Shown in pieces: positions 46,731 through 58,865 of a DNA stretch of 64,000 nucleotides. The notes below the pieces were generated by a model that was given only the letters and a program-made list of their open reading frames with translations, ran no database searches and was not told the origin of the DNA. The position numbers and the translations under genes are program-made. The stretch's first letter is position 1. Each line of letters opens with the position of its first letter. This DNA is from Balaenoptera acutorostrata. Lineage: Eukaryota; Chordata; Mammalia; Artiodactyla; Balaenopteridae. The stretch lies in the NCBI RefSeq assembly GCF_949987535.1, contig NC_080075.1, positions 2,542,001-2,606,000 on the forward strand. Reading direction: 5' to 3'.

Positions 46731-48899
46731 AAGGTCTACTTTAGCTTTTCAAAAGCCTACACCCCCCTACCCGGCAATACACACAAACACACAGCAGGAA
46801 TATGTTTTGCTTTTCTGGAGGAAGGAGGCCAAGGAAAACACTTCACCTCTCCTACTTTTGGAACCTCAAGCGCAGCAGTGCTTTATTTAAAGCTCCGTGT
46901 GGCCGGTGTGGCCTGTTTTTAAGAATCGCTCTCTCACATCTGCATCGTCTACACGCCTGGTCCAGGGACTCTGAGAGCAAACAGCGCGTGTGCGGTCAGC
47001 ACCCTGCAGCCCCGGTGCAGCCGCGAGTCACGGGGTCACCGTCTGCCGGGCCGTCTTGGCAAGTAAAGCAACCTCTCCTGGCTCTTTTCCATCTTTTATA
47101 AAATGGGGGTGGGGGGGACATAGCCACATCACCTGATCTCAGAAAGAATCTATATGAAAATGCCTTTGTAAACTGTAAGGTACAATTCAGAGAATAGTGG
47201 AGAAATGACTGCAAAGTTATGAATTCAGTTCTACGATCTGTCCTAAGCAAAAGAACTGGGGGCAGGGGGTGGGGGGAAGGATTTGCTTTTTGTGTCTTTA
47301 ATTTGTGTCCAGCCTTCGAGGAAGCCACACTGCTGGGGCGTGTCGGCTGTGACAGAAAAGAGAAATGCTTGGCTAAACTTTGACCGTCACCTCAACCATC
47401 AGAAAAGGATGATTTCACTGCCATGTAAAGAAACGGTAAATCTCGACTTTATGCAGCTTCGCTCTGGACACAGGTGCCGTGGGAAGAGCAGGGGACCCCA
47501 GGGATGACCCCACACACACGAAGTGTAGGAGGTCCTTCAGCCTCCACAGATGACTTCCCTCTCAGAGGTCAGTTGGGAGTCGCAGATACACGGCAACATC
47601 TGGGAAGATCACAGGTGCAGGTCCCAGGCCTGCTGAGCTGGCCTCAGCCGGGCCTTGAGCTGCTGAGCTGGCCCTGGGGTCTTCAGGAGGTACCGAGGCC
47701 TTTGGAAGATTCAGGTCCTGTCTCTTACCCCCCCAACCCCTCCCAAAGCCTTCCTCCCTCCTCCCTTCTTTAGGTTTCCAAAAGGGACTCGCTTCCAAAC
47801 TCTCCTCGGTTGCTCGAGATTTTGCTAGGGAAAATAAATAAATAAAATTCACAGTCAAGTAAGAATGAAAGGCTTTGGGTCAGGAAGATGTGGGTTCACA
47901 GCCCACTCTGTCCTACGAGCACAGGGTTTTGGCCAGGTTGTTTCATCTCTCAGAGCGTCGAGGGGTCCCAGGTTCAAGGTAAGCACGCAGGTAACAGGTC
48001 GCTGCCGTGTCATTGCCGCGGAAGGTCAGAGCCGGGGGGCAGAAGGAACGCGGGCTTGAAAGCAGCAGCTCGGGGCCAGAACGGAACGCTGCTTGCGGGT
48101 TCCACTCTGTGACCCTGGGCAACCCTCTTCGCTCCCCTGAGGCTCAGTGTCTCTGCCTATGAAATGGGGGTAAAAAGATCTGCATTCCAGCCACAGATAA
48201 TATCCTGCAGGAGACACGGGGGGGGCCAAGCACCTGGCAAGTGCCCGGTACGTTACAGCTGCTCCCACTGACTCACCAGCAGCCTAACTGTGGTAGACTC
48301 AACACAGCAATATTTTTTTTTTAGCAACGCTCAATACCTATTGGTCAACTATTTAACCAAGTATTACAGATCTAACCACTATATCGACTGGAACATCAAA
48401 GGCTCCGGCCATCCCTAGACATTCAGTAGCCCCTAGAAAGACCCAACTGGTCCAGCTGCAGAGGCCCTACCCCAGGTGCCTCAGGGGTCCCAGTGAATCG
48501 GGAGTCGTGGTAAGGGGATAGGATGGTCCCTTCTATTTTGGCAGAAACTCAACAAGGTACTTTCAGGTATCTAGCCTCCCAGCAACAGCTGTGACCCTAA
48601 AAACTTAATGACAGAGAAATGGGTCTTGCATGTGAAAAGTCTTTCTAAAGAATCTCTGTGGGTGCAAAGTGAGTGACCAGCAATCTCCAAAATACCAAAA
48701 AGCTGGGATATGGTAAAAGACAGGAGTAAATTTAAGTCAACTTTACTTAATATATGAACCTTGGGAAACTGTTGTTATAAACATTGAGGCTGATATGAAG
48801 ACAAGTAATAAAAATTTCCTTTACTAAAAGAAATATGACGGGATAGCATTCTTACAAACATGAAAGTGACAGACATGCTTAACTTATTTTCTCCTGCTG
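46731..48899. other. Sequence with MIR fragments
   Basis: MIR-like pieces lie at about 47868-47960 (GGTCAGGAAGATGTGGGTTC) and 48090-48265 (CTGTGACCCTGGGCAACCCT, CTATGAAATGGGGGTAAAAA), both plus strand. No gene recognised. Confidence 0.5.
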
Positions 48900-49254
48900 G
48901 ATGCACAATTCAACAAACCACTGCTGCTTCTATAGTAGAATGGAAAATGATGCGTACAGACTTAAAATTGTTATCAGCTTAAAACATACTATTATAAGAT
49001 GTTTTATGTAAGCCTCATGGTAACCACAAAGTAGAAACCTATAAGAGAGACACAAAAGAGAAAGAGAAAGATATTTAAGCATACCACTCCAAAAAAATCA
49101 GCAAATCACAAAGAAAAGAGACAAAGAGGTGAAAAAAGAAACAAAAGAATATAAAAACAGTAAGAAAACAATTTTAAAAAGGGAAGTACATACCTATCAA
49201 TAATTACTTTAAATGTAAATAGACAAAATTCTTCAATCAAAATACACAGAGTGG

Positions 49255-49541
49255 GGCTTCCCTGGTGGCGCAGTGGTTGAGAATCTGCCTGCCAATGCAG
49301 GGGACACGGGTTCGAGCCCTGGTCTGGGAAGATCCCACATGCCGCAGAGCAACTAGGCCCGTGAACCACAACTACTGAGCCTGCGCGTCTGGAGCCTGTG
49401 CTCTGCAACAAGAGAGGCCGCGATAGTGAGAGGCCCGCGCACCGCGATGAAGAGTGGCCCCCGCTTGCCGCAACTAGAGAAAGCCTTCACACAGAAACGA
49501 AGACCCAACACAGCCAAAAATAAATTAATTAATTAAAAAAA
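49255..49541 (+). mobile_element. CHR-type SINE nested in the L1, shorter-body variant
   Basis: Complete head and tail. A perfect 16-bp target-site duplication AAAATACACAGAGTGG lies at 49239-49254 and 49542-49557. Confidence 0.96.
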
Positions 49542-50286
49542 AAAATACACAGAGTGGCTGAATGAATAAAAAACAAGACCCATCTATATGCTGCCTACAA
49601 GAGACTCACTTCACCTTTAAGGACACACACAGACTGAAAGTGAGGGTATGGAAAGATAGCCCATGCAAATGGAAACCAAAAGTAACCCAGGGTAGCTTAT
49701 TCTTATATCAGACAAAATAGACTTTAAGCCAAAGAGTGTACTAAGAGACAGAGGAGGGAATCATATAATGATAAAGGAGTTGACCCAACAAGAGGAAATA
49801 ATAGTTATAAATATTTATGCACCCAAAATAAGAGCACCTAAATATATAAAGCAAATATCAACAGACCTAAAGGGAGAAATAGACAGCAATACAATAATAG
49901 TAGGGCACTTCAATATACCACTTTCAACAATGGATAGATCATCCAGACAGAAAATCAATGAGGAAATTTGTACTTAAACTACACACTAGACCAGATGGAC
50001 TTAACAGACATTGACAAAACAGTCCATCCAACAGCAGCGGAATAGATATTTTTTCTAAGGCACACATGGAACATTCTCCAGGATAGCACATGTTAGGCCA
50101 CAAACAAGTATTAATAAATTTAAGAAGACTGAAATCACATCAAGCATCTTTTCCCATCACAATGGTGTAAAACTAGAAATCAGTTACAAGAAGAAAACTG
50201 GAAAATTCACAAATATGTGGAAATTAAATAGCATGTTACTGAACAACCAATGGGTCAAAGAAGAAATCAAAAAACATCTTGAGACA

Positions 50287-50466
50287 TTAAGAGGTACAAA
50301 CAATTACGTTTAAGCAACAAGGATATATTGCACAGCACAGGAAAACATAGCCATTATTTTGTAATAAATTTAAATGGAGTATAATGTATAAAAATATTGA
50401 CTCACTATGTTGTATACCTGAAACTAATATAATATTGTAAATCAACTATACTTCAATTAAAAAAAA
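50287..50466 (+). mobile_element. LINE-1 3' tail nested in the L1
   Basis: Contains GACTCACTATGTTGTATACC and CTGAAACTAATATAATATTG with a poly(A) end. The L1 stretch CTTGAGACA is present on both sides, which marks the insertion. Confidence 0.85.
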
Positions 50467-51183
50467 AAACCTTGAGACAAGTGAAAATGGAAATACAATA
50501 GACCAAACCTCATGGGATGCATTAAAAGCAGTTCTAAGAGAGAGAAGTTCAGAGTGATAAAAACCCACATTAAGAAAAAACAAAGATCCCAAATAAACAA
50601 TCAACTTTACACCTTAAGGAACTAGAAAAAGAACAAATGAAGCCCAAAGTTAGTAGAAGGAAGTATAGAAATCAGAGCAGAAATAAATGAAATAGACTCT
50701 AAAAAGATCATAGAAAAGATTGATAAAACTATGAGCTGTTTTTTTTTTCAAAAGATAAAGAAAATAGACAAACCTTTAGCTAGACTCACCTAGGAAAAAA
50801 GAGAGGACTCAAACGAACAAAATCAGGAAAAAAAAAAAAAAAAGAGGAGACATTACGTCTGATACCACAGACATAAAAAGGATCGTGAGAGATTACTATG
50901 AACAATTATACGCCAACAAATTGGACATACCAGAAGCAGATAAATTCCTAGAAACATCAAACCTATCAAGACTGAATAATGAAGAAATAAAAAATCTGAA
51001 CATACCAGTTATTAGCAGGTTGACTCAATAAGCAAAAACCTCCCAACAAACAAAAGTCCAGGACCAGATGGCTTCACTGGTGAATTCTATCAAACAATTG
51101 AAGAATTAATACCAATCCTTCTCAAACTAGTCCCAAAAAATGAGGAGAGAACACTTCCAAACTCATTTTAAGAGGTCAGCATC

Positions 51184-51529
51184 GACTTCCCTAGTGGCAC
51201 AGTGGTTAAGAATCCGCCTGCCAATGCAGGGGACATGGGTTCGAGCCCTGGTCCAGGAATATCCCACATGCCACAGAGCAACCATGCCCGTGTGCCACAA
51301 CTACTGAGCCTGTGCTCTAGAGCCTGCAAGCCACAACTACTGAGCCCGTGTGCCACAACTACTGAAGCTGCATGCTTAGAGCCCGTGCTCCACCACAAAG
51401 AGAAGCCACCTAAATGAGAAGCCCATGCACTGCAATGAAGAGTAGCTCTCACTCGCCACAACTAGAGAAAGCCCACGCACAGCAACGAAGATCCAACGCA
51501 GCCAAAAATAAATAAATAATTTAAAAAAA
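51184..51529 (+). mobile_element. CHR-type SINE nested in the L1, longer-body variant
   Basis: Target-site duplication AAGAGGTCAGCATC lies at about 51170-51183 and 51530-51543. The L1 reading continues on the far side (ACCCTGATACCAAAACC). Confidence 0.96.
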
Positions 51530-52620
51530 AAGAGGTCAGCATCACCCTGATACCAAAACCAAGAACACTACAAGAAAAGAAAACTACAGCCCAATACCCC
51601 TGATGAACATAGATGCAAAAAATTCTGAACAAAATACTAGGAATCTGAATTCAACAGCACATTAAAAGATCATATACCATGATCAAGAGGGATTTACCCC
51701 AGGGACGCAAGGATAGTTCAATACCTGCAGATCAATCTACATGATACAGCACATTAACACAACGAAGGACAAAAAACATATGATTATCTCAATAGGTGCA
51801 TAAAAAGCATTTGACAAATACTCATTTATGATAAAAACTCAACAAAGTGGGTATAGAGGGAACATACCTCACCATAATAAAGGTCATATATGACAAGCCC
51901 ACAGTGAACAACATATTCAACAGTGAAAAGCTGAAAGCATTTCTTCTAAGAGCAGGAACAAGACAAGGATCCCCACTCTTGTCACTTATTGAACACAGTA
52001 TTGGAAGTTCTAGCCACAGCAATCAGACAAGAAAAAGAAGTAACAGGGACCCAAATCAAAAAGGAAGAAGTAAAACAGTCTGTATTTGCAGATGACATGA
52101 TATTATGCATCATAATATCAAAAACCCTAAAGAAAACCCTAAAGACTCCACCAAAAAACTGTGAGAACAAATGAATTAAGTAAAGTTGAAAGATACAAAA
52201 ATCAGTTGTGTCTATACACTAACAATGAACTATCAGAAAGAGAAACTAAGAAAACAATCCCATTTACAACTGTATCAAAAAGAATAAAATACCTAGAAAT
52301 AAATTTAACCAAGAGGGTGAAAGACTTGTATACTGAAAACGATAAGACATTGATAAAAAGAAGCTGAAGAAAACACAAATAAATGGAAAGATTTTCCATG
52401 CTCGTGGATTGGAAGAATTAACATTGTTAAAATGTCCATTCTATCCAAAGAAATCTACAGACTCAATGCAATCCCTGTCAAAATTCCAATGGCATTTGTC
52501 TCAGAAATAGAAAAAACTATCTCAAAATTTGTATGGAACCAGAAAAGACCCTGAATAGTCAAAGTAATCTTGAGAAAGAAGAACAAAGCTGGAGACATCA
52601 CGCTCCCTGATTTCAAACTG

Positions 52621-52839
52621 CCATTGACCCTTGAACAATGCAGGGGTTAGGGGCAATCAAAAATCCACTTAGAGCTTATAGTTGGCCCTCTAGATCCACA
52701 GTTCTGCTGTATTTGCAGTTCCACATCCATGGATTCAACCAACCATGGAAAGTGCAGCACTGTCGTATTTACTATTGAAAAAAATTGGAGTAAAAGTGGA
52801 CCCCCACCGTTCAAACCCAAGTTGTTCAAGGGTCAACTG
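52621..52839 (+). mobile_element. Tigger2/MER8-like non-autonomous mariner element nested in the L1
   Basis: Terminal inverted repeats TTGACCCTTGAACAA (left) and TTGTTCAAGGGTCAA (right) bound about 219 bp, with a TA on the right. The left TA appears mutated to TG. Inner blocks GGATTCAACCAACCATGGA and GGGGTTAGGGGC fit the family. Confidence 0.8.
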
Positions 52840-53847
52840 TACAGTCAAAACTATAGTAATCAAAACAGTATGGTATTGACATAAAAACAGACCTTGAGAT
52901 CAATAGAATAGAATAGAGAACACAGAAATAAGGTCACTTAATTGGCCTAATGTGGGCACTTAGTTTATGACATAGGTGCCAAGAACATACAATGGGGAAG
53001 GTCAGTCTGTTCAATAAATGGTGTTGGAAAAACTGGACAGCCACATGCAAAAGAATGAAACTGGACCACTATCTTACACCATACACAAAAATCAACTCAA
53101 AATGGATTAAAGATTTGAACATAAGACCTGAAAGCATAAAACTCCTAAAAAGAAAACATAGGGGGTAAGCTCCTTGACAACTCTCTCGTGATGATGTTTT
53201 GGATTTGACACCAAAACCAAAGGCAAAAATAAGTAACAAGCGTCTGCACAGCAAAGGAAACCATCAACAGAGTGAAAAGGCAACCAACGAATTGGGAGAA
53301 AATATTTGTAAATCATATACTTGATAAGAGGTTAATATCCAAAATATATAAAGAACTCATACAACTCAACAGCAAAAAGACAATCAGATTAAAAAATATG
53401 TAGAGGACATTTTTGCAGAGATGTGCAGATGGCCAACAGGCACATGAAAAGGTGCTCAACATCACTAATCATCAGGGAAATGCAAATCAAAACCACAATC
53501 ATATATCACCTCACACCTGTCAGAGTGGCCATCATGAAAGGGACAGGAGATAACAAGTGTCTGATGAGGGTGTGGAGAAAAGGGAACACTCTCGCACTGT
53601 TGGTGGGAATGCAAATTGGTGCAGCCACTATGGAGAACAGTACGGAGGTTCCTCAAAAAAATTAAAAACAGAACTCTCATGTGATCCAATAATCCTACTT
53701 CTGGGTATCTATAAAAAGGAAATGAAAACAGGATCTGGAAGCGGTATCTGTACCCCCATGTTCACTACAGCATTAGCCATGAAAGCCAAGATATGGAAAC
53801 AACCTAAGTGTCCATCAATGGATGAATGGATAAAGAAGATGCGATAC

Positions 53848-54029
53848 GTCTGGAGCCTGTGCTCCGCAACAAGAGAGGCCGCGATGGTGAGAGGCCCGCG
53901 CACCGCGATGAAGAGTGGTCCCCGCTTGCCGCAACTAGAGAAAGCCCTCGCACAGAAACGAAGACTCAACAGTCATAAATAAATAAATAAATAAATAAAA
54001 GAACGTGAATTTCTTTAAAAAAAAAAAAA
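53848..54029 (+). mobile_element. 5'-truncated CHR-type SINE nested in the L1, with extra 3' sequence
   Basis: Starts inside the SINE body at TCTGGAGCCTGTGCTCCGCA, so both promoter boxes are missing. After the first A-rich tail there are 16 bp of unrelated sequence (54001-54016) and a second A run, all within the duplication AAGAAGATGCGATAC / AAGAAGATGCAATAC. Confidence 0.9.
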
Positions 54030-54590
54030 AAGAAGATGCAATACATAGGTATGTATATGCATGTAAACACACATACATACGCGCAGGAATACTGTTCAAC
54101 CACAAAAAGGAAGGAAATTCTGCCATTTGTGACAACATGGACAGACCTTGAGGGCATTAGGCTAAGTGAAATAAGCCAGACAGAGAAAGACAGACAATGC
54201 ACGGTAGCATTTACATCTGGAATTTTTTTAAAAAGTCTAAGTCCCAGAAACAGGGAGTAAAAAAGTGGCTGCTACGGGCTGGGGGGTGGAGCAAACAGGG
54301 AGAGGCTGGTAAAAAGATTTCAGCTCTAAGATGAATAAGGTCTGAGGATCTAATGTAAAACGTGGTGACTACAGTTGATAACACTACTAAATAATTCAGA
54401 TTTGCTAAGAGAGGAGAACCGAACTGTTCTCATTTTTAGAAAAGGATAAATATGTGAAGTGATGGGTGTGCTAATTAACTAGATGGGGGGACCCTTTCAC
54501 AATGCATACGTCTATCAAATCAGCACAATATACGCTTTAAATATCTTACAATTTTATTTGTCAATTAAGCCTCAATAAAGCTCAAAAAAA

Positions 54591-55072
54591 AAGAAAATGA
54601 TGCCTACGCTCACATTTACGTTTTGGGTATTCACATCAGCAACCTCACATCAGCAACCGACACAGTCTGCAATCCAGGTCTCGATTACTTTCCTCTACCC
54701 GTAAGTCTTGTCCCCTACGCACCGTCTTCCCCCCATGACGCCCACGTCCTTCCACTCACCAGGCTTCTCTCCTGGAAAAGCCTCCAAGTAGATTTTCAAA
54801 AGATAAACAATCTTCCGTACAGCATATGATGCTGTTCACATCCTCCATCCCCAGGAAACACCAGCCAGCTTCCCACAACAGTGAATCACACTCAGTGTTC
54901 AGTTATCCAGGGAAGAATTGGGCTCAGACTATACATTGTCAAGTTCATTCCAGTGGAAAAGGAAGGGGTGTGTGGCCACGCTCCTCCCATGAGCTCCACT
55001 CCGCCTGCATCAGGCAAAGTCAAGCCAGGGAGTTCTGAAGTCCGTAACTTGAGAGAGAGGGGGGGGTGGTGG
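54591..55072. other. Sequence with nothing recognised
   Basis: No supported feature. Confidence 0.5.

Positions 55073-55146
<74 letters not shown>
55073..55146. repeat. Compound (GA)n(GT)n microsatellite
   Basis: About 20 GA units run directly into about 17 GT units. Confidence 0.95.
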
Positions 55147-55148
<2 letters not shown>

Positions 55149-56998
55149 TGGGATGTTGGGGAGGGCAGGGAGGAGTGAGCCGGGAGACAAGAATACAGGG
55201 CAGGGAAATGCAGCCCCTGGACACAGGGGGCTCAGGGACCCCCTCAGCTCACCCTGAGATGCAGCTCAGACATCCCTCCCCAAGACCGCTGCCCTCGGCC
55301 CAGCCCCAGGGGTAGGCGGGCTGAGACAGCACCAACCTGGGGTGCCCGGCAGCGGGGAAACGCTTCCGAGGCTGACCCCTCACGTAGCACTTTACCAGGT
55401 CGGCACTGCTCTCCTTTCTTTCCAGGACAGGGCAAGTGACAGGCTGACCAAGCCGCCACTTTTCCTGCGGGTACATCCAAGACCCCTGACCCAGCAGCAC
55501 GTGCGGGTTCCCACCCGTTACTGCTTAAACGACGTGGAGACCGCTTACCCGCTAAGCCACCCAGCCGGCCCTGTGCCACGGGACCCATGACGCCTCAGCC
55601 CCACTCCCCCTTTCTTTAAAACTCACTCAGTTTACCCTGCCTCGGGCACCTGAAACTTGCTCTAAGAGCCTGACTGCAGCTGTCACCAGAGCCCCAGAGC
55701 TGTCAGGGTCACACCCCATCCCACAAGGCCACGAGAAAGAGAGTCCGGAACTGTATTTCATCTATTTTTGTAGCTGCTAAAACAGTCACTGCAGGAAAAA
55801 CTGCCCAGAATCCAGCTGTGCTCACAGTCAATATTTATTACACGAATGGACAGTCCTAGCGGTTTTCCCACTGGACAGTTTTCAAAACCATGAAAGTAAT
55901 TTTAAATAAGTAAATCAGGGCTTTGGTGTGGCTCTCATAAACTTATAGGAGTACTTGTTTAAAATTACGTGCATATAAATATTTTTGTAAGTATATCCGC
56001 GTGATAATCTATGTATGACTGTCCATCTAGTGGTACCCAGGCATCGACTCTTGTTTGTGTGATGGTAACAGACTTCTCCTGGGCACCTGTGCAGAATATA
56101 CTGCCCCAATTAAGCGTGTGACTTCCCCGACTCACCACTTTCTGGAAGAGGACCCTGACAGTCACTGAGAGTCTATTAATGTCACCCATGACCAAGACCT
56201 TCTAAAGAAGTCGTGTAAGACTCCGTGACTGATGAATCACTAAAGAATTCTGATGACCAGATTCCAGGATCTGCGCTAATTCCTAGCTTATATTCCCATG
56301 AAATCTGACAAACTGATTAATACATGACTGCATTTATAAACGACCAAGTTTTAAAAGGTTCCACTTCAATGGCTATTGAAAACATTGAATGGTCATAGCC
56401 AAGACTTTTTTATGTAATGGAAACCTCCCAGGATTAGACATGAAACACCCAAAGGCGTTCCACCCGTATAAGGTCTGGAAGAGAAACCTTGGAGGGTCCG
56501 ACCAGCGCCTGGGGGGATGTAAAGCCACTGAAAACCAGCAGTGTCCTGGGGGAAGGGGGACCTCAGGGTCACTTACGGGGACACAGTAAGGGGGAGGGCT
56601 TGGATCAGCTGCTGAGATGAGCTCTAGGCTCTCAATTCCAAACCAGGACCCAGACCTGGAAATCATAATGGACGCCTCCCCCCTTTAAACAGGTGGGAGA
56701 CTGTCGTTTGCTCCAAGGAAATCATAAAGGAGAATTCATCATCTTACCCTATGAAACACTACATATTGATTCCATGCCCTGTGCTCACCACACATCAAAG
56801 GGGAACGTAATTGAAATCAAGCTGGTTCCAAAAAAAAAAAAAAGTAGTTGAGGAGAAAAACGTGACTTACAAAAATTTTAGTAGTAGTTTTAGACCAAAT
56901 GAAGGAAAATTCTAACTTATATTAAACTAATAAATCTACAGCAATCAAACCAAGAGATTTTATGGTCCAAAGTTATACGTTCAAGAATAGTTTAGAGC
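55147..56998. other. Sequence with nothing recognised
   Basis: A poly(A) run of 13 lies near 56830. No supported gene. Confidence 0.5.
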
Positions 56999-57177
56999 CA
57001 AACTTATGGTTACCAAAGGGGAAAGGTGGGTATATGTATGTGTGATTGTGTGTGTGTGTGTATATATATTCAGTCATATATATATGACTGAATCACTTTG
57101 CTGTACACCTGAAACTAACACAACATTGTAAATCAATTACACTCCAACGTAAAATAAAAATTTTAAAAAAGAAAAAG
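56999..57177 (+). mobile_element. LINE-1 3' tail with an internal TG/TA microsatellite
   Basis: GGTTACCAAAGGGGAAAGGT at the start and the CTTTGCTGTACACCTGAAAC tail. A (TG)n(TA)n expansion at about 57040-57085 includes a perfect 26-bp palindrome. Confidence 0.85.
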
Positions 57178-58657
57178 GATAGTTCAAAGCAACTTGTGAA
57201 TAATAGAAGCAAAATAAGGTTTTGAAGGAAAGCTCATAAATTGGGTGTTACCCCTACACTTCGGGGCAATACTCTGGAGGTGAAATTGGACCTTCTCATA
57301 AAGCACGTCTACTGCCCAGCCAGAGCTGGGACCCCAGATGAACTGAACCATTAGACAGCATCTCTTATAATCTAAATCAAATGTCCCAAACCCTTTGTTA
57401 GGGCTGAGAAATGTCTGTTACAACACGTGCTTTTGTCCAGTGTCTGCTATGATCTCAATCCACATGCTGTATCACAGGCATGATTTTATTTTAACGCACG
57501 AGCAGATTTCTCATACAAACCCTTCCTCAGAATCCTTATCTATTTGCATGTTTTGATGCAGACTTATCTTCCCAGCATCCTAATTGGAATGAAGCCTTCA
57601 CTAGACGGAGCTCACCCTGAAGACAGCGCCTACATATCCTGGACCACCCCCCGCCCCGCCCCCACCCGGCCCAGGCGGCACACAGGAGGCCCGGCTCCTC
57701 CAGACCCAAGACTACCTGTCTGGCCCAGGAGCAGAGGCGCTGGGGTGGCTCACAGGTTGGAGGTGCCCACTGTCCTGCTTCCTAGCTACCTGATGCCACC
57801 ACGTGCCAAAGCAGGAATGGTGAGCCTGATTTTTGAACCAGATCCGTTGCAAACTTACATTTTACGAGGCTCAACAAATCAGAGCTACATGTATTGCCAT
57901 TCTACTAATGCAGAGCGAGCATCTGAGGCAAAAGCAGCAAGTCCTCCCGTCTGTTTTAGGCAGGAAGCCGCACTCACCTTCGGCACTCAGTTAGGACAGA
58001 GGACGCACGACACGGAGCTCCTCAACGAGTGAATTCTTCAACTGACAGAGCCCTCGAAGTCACCAAGCTGCAGGAATTCTCCAAATCCTCAAATCCAACT
58101 CAAACCTCAGCGGAGAATGATGATCCGGGAAATCACTTGTAGAAAAGGAACATAGGAAATCTGAAAAGAAACAGAAAGAACCGTCTATTAGGACCGCTTG
58201 CTTGTTTGATTTTAAGTCACTGCTTGAGAAATAACTGATTACTTATTTGCCTGAAACCATTATTTTTAATAGACCCCAGAAAACAGGTGCTTTATATTTA
58301 CTGACCTCAACCCAATCAGAAACGCCCTCACCCTGCTCCACCTTCCAGGCCCCGGGCCGGCTCGGAGGAAGAGGCTGGGAGGGTTGGGGACCCCTGGCCA
58401 TAGCCGAGGGACCTAAGCTCCCAGATGTCTCCCAGCCCCCTCGCCCCAATGCCCCTGCCCATGGCCTCAGAGACTGCTGGAAAGAAAAGAGCGGTTGCCA
58501 AGTGGAAATTAAAAAGCCTGTCTGGGAGCCTAATTAGGCAGAAGAATTACAGAACGTGGCTATCATTTAGAGACTCCATCTCCTGCGCTGGCCGTTCACT
58601 GAGAGAGGAGCACCCCTTCCCCCCAACCCACAGCTTTGTGCTTCTTGGGGTGAACGT
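57178..58657. other. Sequence with nothing recognised
   Basis: A 162-codon plus-strand frame at 57544-58032 shows no recognisable domain. Confidence 0.5.
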
Positions 58658-58865
58658 ACACACACTACTCTGTATAAAATAGATACCTAACAAGGACCTA
58701 CTGTATAGCACAGGGAACTCTGCTCGATACTCTGTTATGACCTCTATGGGAAAAGAATCTGAAAAAGAATAGATATATTGTATGTGTATAACTGATTCAC
58801 TTTGCTGTACACCTGAAACTAACACAACATTGTAAATCAACTCTACTCCAATAAAAATTTTTAAA
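58658..58865 (+). mobile_element. LINE-1 3' tail, 5'-truncated
   Basis: ACACACTACTCTGTATAAAA, GGACCTACTGTATAGCACAG, TTTGCTGTACACCTGAAACT and an AATAAAAATT end. Confidence 0.88.

Larger units (their letters stand above)
48900..54590 (+). mobile_element. Long LINE-1 fossil, most of ORF2 and 3' UTR, with five nested insertions
   Basis: The plus strand follows L1 ORF2 from before the endonuclease (GTAAGCCTCATGGTAACCAC at about 49010) to the 3' UTR and AATAAAGCTC end near 54575. A 69-codon open piece at 49768-49977 is endonuclease-like (IVINIYAPK, DSNTIIVGHFN). A reverse transcriptase FADD signature ([10 protein letters not shown]) is at about 52079-52108. Many stops and frameshifts break it, so it is dead. 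Nested inside are SINEs at 49255, 51184 and 53848, an L1 tail at 50287 and a Tigger-type element at 52621. Confidence 0.93.

Noticed and set aside
49255..49330. tRNA gene
   Set aside because: The SINE heads carry tRNA-like A and B boxes because the family is tRNA-derived, but do not fold as a whole tRNA and end in SINE body.
49106..49411. Recurrent minus-strand frames containing QGSNPCPLHWQ (also near 15812, 27277, 62000 and 63037)
   Set aside because: The same antisense translation of the CHR SINE; not a gene family.
51989..52174. Active reverse transcriptase
   Set aside because: The FADD signature lies in a short open piece of an L1 broken by many stops, frameshifts and insertions.
57544..58032. 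162-codon plus-strand frame
   Set aside because: No recognised domain and no splice or promoter context; length is within chance for this composition.
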